64,000 nucleotides of DNA, from the NCBI RefSeq assembly GCF_048569485.1, contig NW_027442220.1, positions 62,001-126,000 on the forward strand, given 5' to 3'. The DNA comes from Anomaloglossus baeobatrachus (taxonomy: Eukaryota > Chordata > Amphibia > Anura > Aromobatidae). The notes below the pieces were generated by a model, which was not told the DNA's origin, searched no databases, and saw nothing but the letters and a program-made list of their open reading frames with translations. The number at the start of each line of letters is the position of its first letter. The first letter of the stretch is position 1. Shown here piece by piece: positions 25,157-36,042 of this stretch. The position numbers and the translations under genes were made by a program.

Positions 25157-26547
25157 AACCAGAATTGGTTTGAGCCTCGAGTGGCACCCTGGCCTATGCC
25201 GGACACATCTTAGGGAGAGAGAGCGAGAGGGAGACAAACCCACGCCTACACAAGACATTTTGTCACCCAAGCCAACCCTTGAAAAGGCTGCTTTGCAGAG
25301 CAAAAACAAGAAGAATGGTGCGTTTTGCAGCCGCCGCCCACTGCAATGAATCTGAATAACTCCTCCTTTAGGGCGCAAGCAACTCCCCTCCCCCTTGCAG
25401 TCTTTCCAATTCACGATACAAAAAGACGGACAGGACAGGTTGCCTGACTTTCCGTCACTGCCACCCTTTGCCATCCTTACCCGTAGAAAGCCCTTTCATC
25501 ATCCCCAAACCCTAATCTTTTCCCTTTCCTTCCCAGCCCCCAAACCCTGCCCTCTGTACCTTTCTCACCACCCGCTTCCCTTCTCCTGTCATCCCCCTAC
25601 CACCCGGGAAAAAAAGAGATTGCCCCCTCCTTCCACTAGCCCACCCTCCCACCCAAAGAACAACTTCTTCTGCGCAGCTTGTTTTCTAGGCAGCAGCGCT
25701 ATTGTGATGTCATCGGGGGGCATTGTGACAAGCCGCCAGTGTTCCGTCTCTTCATGTTGTGCACAGTTCAAACGGAAAATACATCAACAGGCAGACTACA
25801 GAAAAGCTTACTATCAAAGGTTAGAGGGGGGCTTTCTCAGAGGGCTTTTTACAGTTTTTCTATTCCCAATTAGCCGTTTAAGTGTACTTATTGAAAGTAG
25901 TAATTCTTTCATAGGCCGCCCTTTCTTAGTATTTGACGTTCCTTATATTGCGGTATGAGGCTTCGCAGTAGGTTGCAAACATTCATCACCCATGACTGTC
26001 CCCAATTGAGCTCAGAAGCTCAATGTCTATCATGACCTCTCTTTTAGAATGTCCAAGAGCAAGCAAACTATTCCTCCAGGAGAGGGCGCCAACAGACTAC
26101 TAAAGAGATCATCATTACTCAAAGAAAACCCCAAAAACCAATGCATGATAGGAATAAACAGGTAACTTTCTTTGGAGTGGAAGCGGAGAGATCGCACCAG
26201 ATGCCAATTCTAGATCTTATCACACCTGTGGTCACTGCAGCAGCAGGTGAATCCACTTTGTCCAAAAGGGATCTATTCCATTCAATTGCAAATGATCTAG
26301 ATAAGACAGAGAACTGCAGCACGGGGACATAGCCGAGTTGGTCAGGTTGAGTGGTGATGAGTTTGCTATTTGGATGAATAAAGAAAGTCAAAAGTGTGAA
26401 AGATAAAAAACAAAAGGAGGAAGTGTGAAAAGTGAATGGGCCAAATTGAGGTGCATATGAAGACGTATGCTTTCTTCCAATTCATTAAATCGGGCTAATA
26501 TGAATCAGGTGAATTGAGTTCTGCTTTTGGAAACTGGGTTAAGAAGG

Positions 26548-26697
26548 GGTGCACCGTTCCTGGAGGTACTGCAATACCAGGTCAATGCGTGGAGTGGACA
26601 GAGCAAGCTCTTTTTCCATCTCCCTGTTCTAAAAATCCATTTAATATATGGTCCCCAGATAGGGGACGTATCAGATATTAAACTGATAAGAACAGAT
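26548..26697 (-). pseudogene. U2 locus 16, 3' part (nt 38-187)
   Basis: The 3' part of U2 cut by short element C. Confidence 0.95.
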
Positions 26698-27500
26698 TTT
26701 TGATTTAATGAAGCTTTCCAAAGCACCGCAAAAATGCATGACCGAAGTCACACCAAAAACAGTGCAAAGGCTAGGATTCGTGTGGACCCCTCCGTGAGAA
26801 GAGGATCCCCAAAAATCAACCCCGTCCCTCCGAGCCAGAAGGCCACAGCGAGGGTCAGGGATCTTCGGTGCTCCCCCAAGCCGAAGCCTGGTTGAGCCTT
26901 GTTGTTGCTCCCAGCGTCCACCGAGGCATCTTACCCAAGTGGAGTAGGGAGCTACTAGTCGTTGGTTTCGCAGCCGAGACTGCCCGGACCGTCAACCGGT
27001 GTTGGTTTCTCAGCCCAAGGCTAACCGGACCTCCAACCGGGTGTTGGTTTCTCAGCCGAAGCTGACCCAGACCTCCAACCGGGTGTTGGTTTCTCAGCTG
27101 AAGCTGACCCGGACCTCCAACCGGGTGTTAGTTTCTCAGCCCAAAGCTGACCAGACTTCCGACCGGGATTATAAAAATTTCCCTTCCTAGCCAGAAGGCC
27201 GGGATAGGGTAATATGCTCATAAAGTATGAAAAGGCAAGGTACGGTGTGCTACAGAGCCCAAGGCTTGCCGGGGTCCCAAGCCAGCAAGCTCAGACTCAC
27301 TCCAGGGTCGTCAGTCCTGGGGCACGTTGTACCATAGCCCCCCACCCTTACTCAGTCTAATGGCCTCGATCCTGGTAGGGCCATGTTTTCCACTAGATGA
27401 ATATACTATCCACCCAGAGTACTAGCAAGCGCAACCTTCCAGTGTGCATTGTATCATTGTACTAAGGTGGCCTGGAGCTTAAACCACCTCTTCGAACAAC
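26698..27500 (-). mobile_element. U2-targeted short element C (SINE-like)
   Basis: An 803-bp family member with no target duplication and the same 5' junction (CTTCGAACAAC, then target) as B. Its 3' tail TTAAATCAAAA equals that of LINE-1. Its 3' half has a subtype shared with D (GAGAAGAGGATCC, CACCGAGGC, GTAGGGAGC); its 5' half is shared with B. It has four 42-bp repeats, and its U2-like patch is at 27186-27205. Confidence 0.85.
27001..27168 (-). repeat. 42-bp minisatellite in element C (4 copies)
   Basis: Four units. The third starts with a CAGCTGAAG variant not seen in the other elements. Confidence 0.9.
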
Positions 27501-27537
27501 ACTACACTTGATCTTAGCCAAAAGGCCGAGAAGCGAT
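27501..27537 (-). pseudogene. U2 locus 16, 5' part (nt 1-37)
   Basis: U2 start and first 37 nt, upstream region intact. Confidence 0.95.
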
Positions 27538-28928
27538 AACCAGAATTGGTTTGGGCCTCGAGTGGCACCCTGGCCTATGCCGGACACATCTTAGGGAGAG
27601 AGAGCGAGAGGGAGACAAACCCACGCCTACACAAGACATTTTGTCACCCAAGCCAACCCTTGAAAAGGCTGCTTTGCAGAGCAAAAACAAGAAGAATGGT
27701 GCGTTTTGCAGCCGCCGCCCACTGCAATGAATCTGAATAACTCCTCCTTTAGGGCGCAAGCAACTCCCCTCCCCCTTGCAGTCTTTCCAATTCACGATAC
27801 AAAAAGACGGACAGGACAGGTTGCCTGACTTTCCGTCACTGCCACCCTTTGCCATCCTTACCCGTAGAAAGCCCTTTCATCATCCCCAAACCCTAATCTT
27901 TTCCCTTTCCTTCCCAGCCCCCAAACCCTGCCCTCTGTACCTTTCTCACCACCCGCTTCCCTTCTCCTGTCATCCCCCTACCACCCGGGAAAAAAAGAGA
28001 TTGCCCCCTCCTTCCACTAGCCCACCCTCCCACCCAAAGAACAACTTCTTCTGCGCAGCTTGTTTTCTAGGCATCAGCGCTATTGTGATGTCATCGGGGG
28101 GCATTGTGACAAGCCGCCAGTGTTCCGTCTCTTCATGTTGTGCACAGTTCAAACGGAAAATACATCAACAGGCAGACTACAGAAAAGCTTACTATCAAAG
28201 GTTAGAGGGGGGCTTTCTCAGAGGGCTTTTTACAGTTTTTCTATTCCCAATTAGCCGTTTAAGTGTACTTATTGAAAGTAGTAATTCTTTCATAGGCCGC
28301 CCTTTCTTAGTATTTGACGTTCCTTATATTGCGGTATGAGGCTTCGCAGTAGGTTGCAAACATTCATCACCCATGACTGTCCCCAATTGAGCTCAGAAGC
28401 TCAATGTCTATCATGACCTCTCTTTTAGAATGTCCAAGAGCAAGCAAACTATTCCTCCAGGAGAGGGCGCCAACAGACTACTAAAGAGATCATCATTACT
28501 CAAAGAAAACCCCAAAAACCAATGCATGATAGGAATAAACAGGTAACTTTCTTTGGAGTGGAAGCGGAGAGATCGCACCAGATGCCAATTCTAGATCTTA
28601 TCACACCTGTGGTCACTGCAGCAGCAGGTGAATCCACTTTGTCCAAAAGGGATCTATTCCATTCAATTGCAAATGATCTAGATAAGACAGAGAACTGCAG
28701 CACGGGGACATAGCCGAGTTGGTCAGGTTGAGTGGTGATGAGTTTGCTATTTGGATGAATAAAGAAAGTCAAAAGTGTGAAAGATAAAAAACAAAAGGAG
28801 GAAGTGTGAAAAGTGAATGGGCCAAATTGAGGTGCATATGAAGACGTATGCTTTCTTCCAATTCATTAAATCGGGCTAATATGAATCAGGTGAATTGAGT
28901 TCTGCTTTTGGAAACTGGGTTAAGAAGG

Positions 28929-29078
28929 GGTGCACCGTTCCTGGAGGTACTGCAATACCAGGTCAATGCGTGGAGTGGACAGAGCAAGCTCTTTTTCCAT
29001 CTCCCTGTTCTAAAAATCCATTTAATATATGGTCCCCAGATAGGGGACGTATCAGATATTAAACTGATAAGAACAGAT
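28929..29078 (-). pseudogene. U2 locus 17, 3' part (nt 38-187)
   Basis: The 3' part of U2 cut by LINE-1. Positions 29064-29078 are one copy of the 15-bp target duplication. Confidence 0.95.
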
Positions 29079-29401
29079 TTTTGATTTAACAGCATCTTTA
29101 TTATCATGCACTTCTCAAAAAAAAGTAACAAACCATGTACGGTGCCGCAGCCCCGTACACACAGAAATATACAATCATTCTTACATAGCAATAGAGTACG
29201 ACGCACTAAACTATACATCACGCTCCTATGCTATCCGTAGCACTCAAGCTGAAAGAAAAAGTTAGACAATAAATAACGACGAACCGGCGATTGGGGGATG
29301 GGGGTAGGGGAAAAGGGGATAGGGTGGGGAAATCACAGGCCCGAAGCTTTATTGAAGGACGCACATAAACGGGAAAAGGAGGGAGGGGGCGTGGAAGAGG
29401 T
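29079..29401 (-). other. LINE-1 3' UTR and tail
   Basis: A 323-nt 3' UTR. AATAAA lies at 29097-29102, 18 nt before the end, with another at about 29348. A hairpin TGTACGG/CCGTACA occupies 29136-29159. A stretch at 29288-29332 is C-rich in the sense strand, so the opposite strand carries runs of four or five G. The terminal TTAAATCAAAA is shared with the short elements and is the likely recognition end for reverse transcription. Confidence 0.75.
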
Positions 29402-32400
29402 TTAGACCTCCTCCTCGGCGCTGTCGTCCGGACTGTCCATGATGGAATAGTCTCTGAGCAGGCTGTGGATCAGCCTGCGGCAGTCCTGGATAGACATCCT
29501 CTCCCTCTTCAAGATGAGCCGGTTCCTGGCGACCCATATAGCGTCCTTAAAGCAGTTCATAAGGCGCCAAGCCTCCTGGATGGCTCCAACGGTGTGAGTC
29601 CCAGGGAAGAGTCCATAAAGTACGGAATGGTACGATAGGCTCCCTCTGGGGACGGAGTTCCTCAGGTCATCCTCCAGGGCAACCAACAGGCGCTGTGCAA
29701 AACGGCAGTCCCAAAAGGCGTGCAGCGATGTTTCCTCCACGAAGGGGCACCTTGGGCAGTACCGGGTTTTGCACAGGTTCCGGGCGTGCATGAATGACCG
29801 GACGGGCAGTCCGCCCTGTATCGCCATCCATGACAAGTCCTTGTGCCCGTTGGTCAATCCAGCCGATGACACGTTGGTCCAAACAGTCTCCAGTGTGTCG
29901 TGGTGAAGTCCTGGAATGTTCTCCATTTCGTCCTTGGCTCTGATGAGTTTGTGGATAGTCTTTGGCTTCCACAAATCAGGCTTGAGTCCCTCCAGTTGGT
30001 ATTCCCTCACAAACCGGACAACGTCTCCGTAGAACCATGGCGTCGTCCAGTTGTAGGGGAAGGAGCTGTCCCACTTGTCCCAGCCGAACCTTCTCCAAAG
30101 GGGGAGCAGGAAGAAGCGAGACATGGACCTACCCGCAGAACCTCTCTTGACTCGCAGAGATCGGCGAACGCAGTCACATACGAAGGAGGATCGCAGGAGG
30201 GTGGGGATATCGGGTACGCCCTTCCCACCCTTGCGAGGATCCTTGTACATGATGGTCCGCTTTACTCTGTCCATCTTGGATCCCCAGACAAAACGAAACA
30301 CCGTCCTGGTAATGGCCCTGCACACGGTGGCAAGGGGGGGCCAGGCCTGGGCCGTGTACTGCAGCACGGGCAGTACCTCGTTACGCAGGACCAGTGCTTT
30401 GCCCTCACAGGTGAGGCGTCTGAGGCTCCACAGACCGATCCGTTGGGTGATCTTGATCAAGCGTTCCTCCCAGGACTTGAGGGCTGCTCCTTCCTTCCCG
30501 AACCAGACTCCAAGAACCTTGATGAAATCCGGCTGGATGCTGAAAGGGAAGGGGGCGGAAGAGGCCGGCTGCCAGTCCCCGAAGAGCATGGCTTCCGACT
30601 TCCCGCAGTTGACTTTGGCTCCCGAAGCCCGTCCGAAGGTCTCACAGGTCTGGACGAGGGTGTCAACTGAGCGCCGGTCCGCGCAGAAGACGGTCACGTC
30701 GTCCATGTAGAGCGAGCACTTGACCTCGAAGCGATCTGGTCCTGGTGCGGTGATCCCTCTGATCTCTCCATTCCGCCGGATAGCCTCTGCAAAGAGTTCT
30801 ATAACACAAACAAAAAGAAGAGGTGACAGAGGGCAGCCTTGTCTGACCCCTGAGAGGACCGGGAAGGGGTCAGTCTTCCAGCCGTTTACCAACACCGAGC
30901 TGTGAATATCAAAATACATTAGTTGGACATACAAACAAAACATGTTACCCAAACCTAACCTGTGCAGAGCTTTGCCCAGGAACTCATGGGAAACACGGTC
31001 GAAGGCCTTTTCCTGATCCAACGAGATCAGGGAAGCGTGCACCCGGCGGGCCTTGATGTACTCGACCGTGTCCCGCATGAGAGCCAGGCTGTCTGCGATG
31101 CGACGTCCGGGGATGCCGCAGGTCTGATCCGGGTGGATGATCCGTCCAATAACCGTCTTCAGTCTCGTTGCCATCGTCTTGGCCAGGATCTTGTAGTCGA
31201 CGTTCAGAAGGGTGATGGGACGCCAATTCTTCAGGTCGCACCTCTCTCCTTTGCGCTTGTACAGGATCGTGACCATTCCTTCCCTCAGGGACGGAGGCAT
31301 TCTGCCCTCCACCACCATCTCCTCATACAGATCTAACAAGTCCGGACAGATGAGGTCCCCCAGTGCTACATAGAGCTCTGCTGGGAGGCCATCACTGCCC
31401 GGAGTCCTGCCGGACCTAAAGGATCTGGCGGCCAAGAGCAGCTCATCCACCGTCAGAGGGACGTCCATGGCCGCCGCATCTGCAGGGTCAAGATGGTTAG
31501 TGATACCTGACAGGAACTTATCGGCGGCCTCGGGGTCGGTAGTCTTGCGGGCGTAGAGTTCGCTGTAGAAGTCGCTGACGACTTTCATCACGTCCTCTTT
31601 CCCGCGTCGCATGATTCCACTCTCATCTCGTAGTTCATTCAGGGGTGTATGACCGGTGTGGAGCTTCCTGAAAAAGAACGAGTTACATTTCTCACCCTTC
31701 TCCAGGTTCTCCACTTTGGAACGGAAGACAATTCGCTTGGACTCCTCCTCAAAGTGCCTTTTCAGGCTCTTCTTAGTCTCCTCCAGCTCCTCTCTCACGT
31801 CCCAGCCACATCGAAGAAGGTCATGCAGGGAACGCAGCTCACGCTGGAGTCTCCTGAAGTCCCTCTTCTTCACACACGCCTGTTGTTGACTCTTTGCCTG
31901 AAAGAAGAAACGGAACTCGAGTTTAACGTATTCCCACCAGTCAGAAACAGACTGGAAGCCTGCCTTGTAGGCCCGCCACGTGGAGTAGGCCGCTCTAAGC
32001 TCCTCCAGAACTTCCCCCTTTTCCAGCAGAGAGCAGTTCAGCTTCCAGGAGCCAGGGCCAACAGGAAAGCCGTGGCCCAGCGCACCTTGAAAGTGAATGG
32101 CTCTGTGGTCAGAGAAGAAGCAGGGGACCATCGAGTGCCCACTCCGCCCAACCGTCCGAGAGGTAAACACGAAGTCAATCCTGGAACGCAGCGAACCATC
32201 AGGTCGGCACCATGAATAATTCACAGATCCGTGTCCGATGGAGCCCACAACGTCCACGAGAGAGGCTTCGGTCACCATCTCAATGAGCAGTTTGGATGTG
32301 ACGTCTAACTTGGCAGCCGTTCCAGAACTGCGTCCATCCGCCTCAATCGGGCAGTTGAAGTCCCCAGCCATCACTACCATCCTGGTGGTGGCGAGCTGAG

Positions 32401-32791
32401 GGCGCAGGGCTCGGAGGAGCTCCAGTCGATCGTTCTTCACAGGAGAAGCGTACACATTGATGAACCTGACAGGTTCTCCAGCCCAGGTACCGTCCACGAG
32501 CAGTAACCTGCCGCAGACGAGTTCCTGAACTGAGTCCAACGTGAAGGCGCTTCCCCTGATTAGCACGGCGACCCCTGCGGACCTACAGTCGCCCCCGCCG
32601 GACCAGTAGGACGGTCCATGGGTCCATTCCCTGGCCAGATGGTTGAAGGACCTAGAGGAGGGAAGGGAGCATTCCTGCAGGAAAAATACATTACTAGACT
32701 GAGTGTTAAGGAAAGCAAAAATCGTCCGACGTCTGAACTTGTCTCTGATGCTCCTAACATTAATGGAAAAGATGTCAATGTTAGCAGTCAT
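29402..32791 (-). CDS. LINE-1 ORF2 protein: AP endonuclease-reverse transcriptase
   Basis: A protein of 1129 residues that would nick the U2 target and copy the LINE RNA at the nick. The N-terminal AP-like endonuclease spans about residues 1-235: N11, E40 (FLQE), Y114, D144 and N146 (GDFN), D206 (RIDF), then SDH at 227-229. The full catalytic set is present. The reverse transcriptase covers about 430-760, with palm aspartate D592 (SLDQEKAFDRV), the SGVRQGCPLSPLLF motif, and YMDD at 695-698. A C-terminal zinc motif C-x2-C-x8-H-x4-C lies at 1012-1029, typical of this group. The first ATG in the frame is 35 nt after the ORF1 stop and in another frame, so reinitiation is likely. No stops or shifts seen; probably active or recently so. 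Confidence 0.93.
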   Translation of the reverse strand: MTANIDIFSINVRSIRDKFRRRTIFAFLNTQSSNVFFLQECSLPSSRSFNHLAREWTHGPSYWSGGGDCRSAGVAVLIRGSAFTLDSVQELVCGRLLLVDGTWAGEPVRFINVYASPVKNDRLELLRALRPQLATTRMVVMAGDFNCPIEADGRSSGTAAKLDVTSKLLIEMVTEASLVDVVGSIGHGSVNYSWCRPDGSLRSRIDFVFTSRTVGRSGHSMVPCFFSDHRAIHFQGALGHGFPVGPGSWKLNCSLLEKGEVLEELRAAYSTWRAYKAGFQSVSDWWEYVKLEFRFFFQAKSQQQACVKKRDFRRLQRELRSLHDLLRCGWDVREELEETKKSLKRHFEEESKRIVFRSKVENLEKGEKCNSFFFRKLHTGHTPLNELRDESGIMRRGKEDVMKVVSDFYSELYARKTTDPEAADKFLSGITNHLDPADAAAMDVPLTVDELLLAARSFRSGRTPGSDGLPAELYVALGDLICPDLLDLYEEMVVEGRMPPSLREGMVTILYKRKGERCDLKNWRPITLLNVDYKILAKTMATRLKTVIGRIIHPDQTCGIPGRRIADSLALMRDTVEYIKARRVHASLISLDQEKAFDRVSHEFLGKALHRLGLGNMFCLYVQLMYFDIHSSVLVNGWKTDPFPVLSGVRQGCPLSPLLFVCVIELFAEAIRRNGEIRGITAPGPDRFEVKCSLYMDDVTVFCADRRSVDTLVQTCETFGRASGAKVNCGKSEAMLFGDWQPASSAPFPFSIQPDFIKVLGVWFGKEGAALKSWEERLIKITQRIGLWSLRRLTCEGKALVLRNEVLPVLQYTAQAWPPLATVCRAITRTVFRFVWGSKMDRVKRTIMYKDPRKGGKGVPDIPTLLRSSFVCDCVRRSLRVKRGSAGRSMSRFFLLPLWRRFGWDKWDSSFPYNWTTPWFYGDVVRFVREYQLEGLKPDLWKPKTIHKLIRAKDEMENIPGLHHDTLETVWTNVSSAGLTNGHKDLSWMAIQGGLPVRSFMHARNLCKTRYCPRCPFVEETSLHAFWDCRFAQRLLVALEDDLRNSVPRGSLSYHSVLYGLFPGTHTVGAIQEAWRLMNCFKDAIWVARNRLILKRERMSIQDCRRLIHSLLRDYSIMDSPDDSAEEEV

Positions 32792-32826
32792 TGGAGGGAA
32801 GAGAGAGTTAGTGCAGGCGATGTGCC

Positions 32827-34362
32827 TTAGTTACCACTCCGGTCGGGCGGTTCTTCTTCTTTGGTGTCTGTCGGTGATGGTATCACCAGCAGACCTTCTT
32901 CTTCTAGCCGGTCGAGTAGAGATGTTGCCTCAGTGGCTTCCGACTCCTCCATTTCTTCTTCGGACACCAGGGACTCCACCATCTGCTCCAACACATCTGG
33001 TTCCGGGAGGAGGTCGTCCTCCTCTTCCTGGGTTGGATTGAGATCCACAATGAACAACTTGGAATGTTCTGCGACAGGACTATCTTCCAACTGCCTCTTC
33101 CTTTGGCTTGTACCTGAGGAGACAAGAGCTGGAAAATCCTTCTCGGTGAAAGGTGCAGGGGTGCTGAGGCCCTCTGCTCTCATAGTCTGGGGAGGGAGAG
33201 TGGGCTTTGGAGGGGGGGTAAGGGCACCGACTGAGGAGTAGGGAAAAGAGGTGGAGGTGGTGGAATCCTCAGTGGGGTTGGCCGGGGGTAAAGGGGTTTG
33301 GACAGGGGTGACAGGGGGGGGGACCAGGGAGGGGGCAGCAGTTTTCTTACCCTTCTTCCTGGACTCCGTGGCCGCTGGGGCTTTGGCTGGAGCCGCGGTC
33401 ACCGGGTTCTTGGCCGCCTTGGCCTCTGTGGCTTTGGTCGTAGCTGCCTTAGTCGACGAGGCTGCGACTACCCGAGCCTGGGTCGCCGCAGCCACCCTTG
33501 CCCAGGATTTCTCTCGTTGTGGGCAGTCCTTGTAAAGGTGGGCCGCCAGTCCACATAAGTTGCAGGTCATCTTCTTCGGACAATCCTTGGAGCTGTGTCC
33601 CGTCACCCGGCAAACCCTGCAGGCGTCCTCCTGGCAGGTCTTCATCGAATGCCCTTTCCCACCACATTTCCTGCAGTTGTGTGGCATGTCCGGGTAGTAG
33701 ATGAGACCAAAGGAGTTTCCCAGAGAGAATGTCGGGGGCAGGTGCTGAAGGCCGTCCTCGGATGCTAGTTCCCTGTGGAGCCGAACGGTTACTGACCACT
33801 TACCCGTCCAGAATCCGCTGCCGTTAAGGATGTGGGATGGTTCCCTCACCACTGTGCAGAAGCGTCCCAGGAACGTGGATATGTCTCTTCCTGGGGTGTG
33901 CGGGTTCCGCATGGAGACCGTGATCCTCTTCTCATCCCTCTGTATAGGACAGGATCCTAAAAAAGAATGAAAAGGGGAGTCCGGCATCGCCGCGTTCATC
34001 GCCTCCCAGTATCTCCTGCAGGCATTCACCGTGGCAAAGGTTACCAGAAAGATGCCAGTCATGAAGGTCTGGACACTCAGGGTTTCCGCCCTGGAGAAGC
34101 CCTGATCCAGAATCATCTTCTTGCAGAACACGTCGCTGGACATGTCCGGCAACCTACCATCCACCGCCTTTAGCTTCAGGGCGACCGTCTGCCGCATCCA
34201 AGGCTCCAGGGTTGGAGCCTTTTCAGGCGGCGTCCGGGCTCCCTCCGGCTGGCCGGCGTCGGAGGTAGGGGCCTCTTGGACCGAAGAAGCCTCTGGATGA
34301 GCCTTCCTGGAGGTCCCTGGGTCCTGAGCCTTCTTGGCTGCCTTCTCTGGCTTGCTTGCCAT
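32827..34362 (-). CDS. LINE-1 ORF1 protein: CCHC zinc-knuckle RNA-binding protein
   Basis: About 511 residues from the ATG at 34360-34362, chosen because it lies in a strong Kozak context (GCCATGG); the open frame upstream has only a TTG. It should bind LINE RNA and form the particle used for retrotransposition. The N-terminal 50 residues are K/P/E-rich and probably disordered. A globular part (about 60-200) includes a VTF stretch and FWTGKWSVTVRL. Three CCHC knuckles (C-x2-C-x4-H-x4-C) follow at about 227-281, then an A/P/T-rich linker and a strongly acidic C-terminus (EEEDD, SEEEMEESE). Layout matches LINE-2 ORF1, though similarity appears low. Intact. Confidence 0.88.
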   Translation of the reverse strand: MASKPEKAAKKAQDPGTSRKAHPEASSVQEAPTSDAGQPEGARTPPEKAPTLEPWMRQTVALKLKAVDGRLPDMSSDVFCKKMILDQGFSRAETLSVQTFMTGIFLVTFATVNACRRYWEAMNAAMPDSPFHSFLGSCPIQRDEKRITVSMRNPHTPGRDISTFLGRFCTVVREPSHILNGSGFWTGKWSVTVRLHRELASEDGLQHLPPTFSLGNSFGLIYYPDMPHNCRKCGGKGHSMKTCQEDACRVCRVTGHSSKDCPKKMTCNLCGLAAHLYKDCPQREKSWARVAAATQARVVAASSTKAATTKATEAKAAKNPVTAAPAKAPAATESRKKGKKTAAPSLVPPPVTPVQTPLPPANPTEDSTTSTSFPYSSVGALTPPPKPTLPPQTMRAEGLSTPAPFTEKDFPALVSSGTSQRKRQLEDSPVAEHSKLFIVDLNPTQEEEDDLLPEPDVLEQMVESLVSEEEMEESEATEATSLLDRLEEEGLLVIPSPTDTKEEEPPDRSGN

Positions 34363-34599
34363 GGCTGGTTCCTGCTTGAGTTCCCGGAGCTGGATCTTGG
34401 ATTCTTCTCCGGGTGTCTTCTCCCGCTGTGTTCCTCCTCGAAGTTCCTCTGGTCTCCCCAAGTCTTCTCCGAGCCTTCGGCTTCTTGCTTCTTTCTGCCA
34501 AGCTCTTCTTCCGTCCGATCTCCCTCTTTCGGTCTCGGCTGGGCTTCGGAGCTTGTCTCCCTGATCGTATCTCGTCAAGTGTAGCTAGCTCAGTTTGTT
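34363..34599 (-). other. LINE-1 5' UTR
   Basis: 237 nt with a weak open frame lacking ATG. Near the 5' end the sense strand has CTACACTTGA (34575-34584), exactly complementary to U2 nt 27-36, next to the branch-site element. No own promoter is evident, and the U2 promoter lies 52 nt upstream of the junction. Confidence 0.6.
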
Positions 34600-34651
34600 C
34601 TGATAAGAACAGATACTACACTTGATCTTAGCCAAAAGGCCGAGAAGCGAT
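34600..34651 (-). pseudogene. U2 locus 17, 5' part (nt 1-52)
   Basis: U2 start through nt 52; nt 38-52 are the second copy of the 15-bp target duplication. Upstream region intact. Confidence 0.95.
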
Positions 34652-36042
34652 AACCAGAATTGGTTTGGGCCTCGAGTGGCACCCTGGCCTATGCCGGACA
34701 CATCTTAGGGAGAGAGAGCGAGAGGGAGACAAACCCACGCCTACACAAGACATTTTGTCACCCAAGCCAACCCTTGAAAAGGCTGCTTTGCAGAGCAAAA
34801 ACAAGAAGAATGGTGCGTTTTGCAGCCGCCGCCCACTGCAATGAATCTGAATAACTCCTCCTTTAGGGCGCAAGCAACTCCCCTCCCCCTTGCAGTCTTT
34901 CCAATTCACGATACAAAAAGACGGACAGGACAGGTTGCCTGACTTTCCGTCACTGCCACCCTTTGCCATCCTTACCCGTAGAAAGCCCTTTCATCATCCC
35001 CAAACCCTAATCTTTTCCCTTTCCTTCCCAGCCCCCAAACCCTGCCCTCTGTACCTTTCTCACCACCCGCTTCCCTTCTCCTGTCATCCCCCTACCACCC
35101 GGGAAAAAAAGAGATTGCCCCCTCCTTCCACTAGCCCACCCTCCCACCCAAAGAACAACTTCTTCTGCGCAGCTTGTTTTCTAGGCAGCAGCGCTATTGT
35201 GATGTCATCGGGGGGCATTGTGACAAGCCGCCAGTGTTCCGTCTCTTCATGTTGTGCACAGTTCAAACGGAAAATACATCAACAGGCAGACTACAGAAAA
35301 GCTTACTATCAAAGGTTAGAGGGGGGCTTTCTCAGAGGGCTTTTTACAGTTTTTCTATTCCCAATTAGCCGTTTAAGTGTACTTATTGAAAGTAGTAATT
35401 CTTTCATAGGCCGCCCTTTCTTAGTATTTGACGTTCCTTATATTGCGGTATGAGGCTTCGCAGTAGGTTGCAAACATTCATCACCCATGACTGTCCCCAA
35501 TTGAGCTCAGAAGCTCAATGTCTATCATGACCTCTCTTTTAGAATGTCCAAGAGCAAGCAAACTATTCCTCCAGGAGAGGGCGCCAACAGACTACTAAAG
35601 AGATCATCATTACTCAAAGAAAACCCCAAAAACCAATGCATGATAGGAATAAACAGGTAACTTTCTTTGGAGTGGAAGCGGAGAGATCGCACCAGATGCC
35701 AATTCTAGATCTTATCACACCTGTGGTCACTGCAGCAGCAGGTGAATCCACTTTGTCCAAAAGGGATCTATTCCATTCAATTGCAAATGATCTAGATAAG
35801 ACAGAGAACTGCAGCACGGGGACATAGCCGAGTTGGTCAGGTTGAGTGGTGATGAGTTTGCTATTTGGATGAATAAAGAAAGTCAAAAGTGTGAAAGATA
35901 AAAAACAAAAGGAGGAAGTGTGAAAAGTGAATGGGCCAAATTGAGGTGCATATGAAGACGTATGCTTTCTTCCAATTCATTAAATCGGGCTAATATGAAT
36001 CAGGTGAATTGAGTTCTGCTTTTGGAAACTGGGTTAAGAAGG

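Larger units (their letters stand above)
29079..34599 (-). mobile_element. LINE-1: full-length U2-specific Tx1-clade LINE (Keno-like)
   Basis: A 5.5-kb non-LTR retrotransposon between U2 nt 37 and 38, in U2 orientation. It is flanked by the 15-bp duplication CTGATAAGAACAGAT (29064-29078 and 34600-34614). It comprises a 237-nt 5' UTR, ORF1, a 35-nt gap, ORF2, a 323-nt 3' UTR and the tail TTAAATCAAAA. An AP-type endonuclease plus two ORFs with CCHC knuckles places it in the Tx1 clade of the L1 group. Keno is the Tx1-clade group known to target U2 genes, so the name is by analogy of site and structure. Both ORFs are open and the duplication is perfect, so the insertion looks recent. GC content is clearly higher than in LINE-2. 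Confidence 0.9.

Noticed and set aside
29079-34599. LTR retroelement or viral origin for the zinc-knuckle proteins
   Set aside because: There are no terminal repeats, protease or integrase. The AP endonuclease plus site-specific target-primed insertion identifies a LINE.
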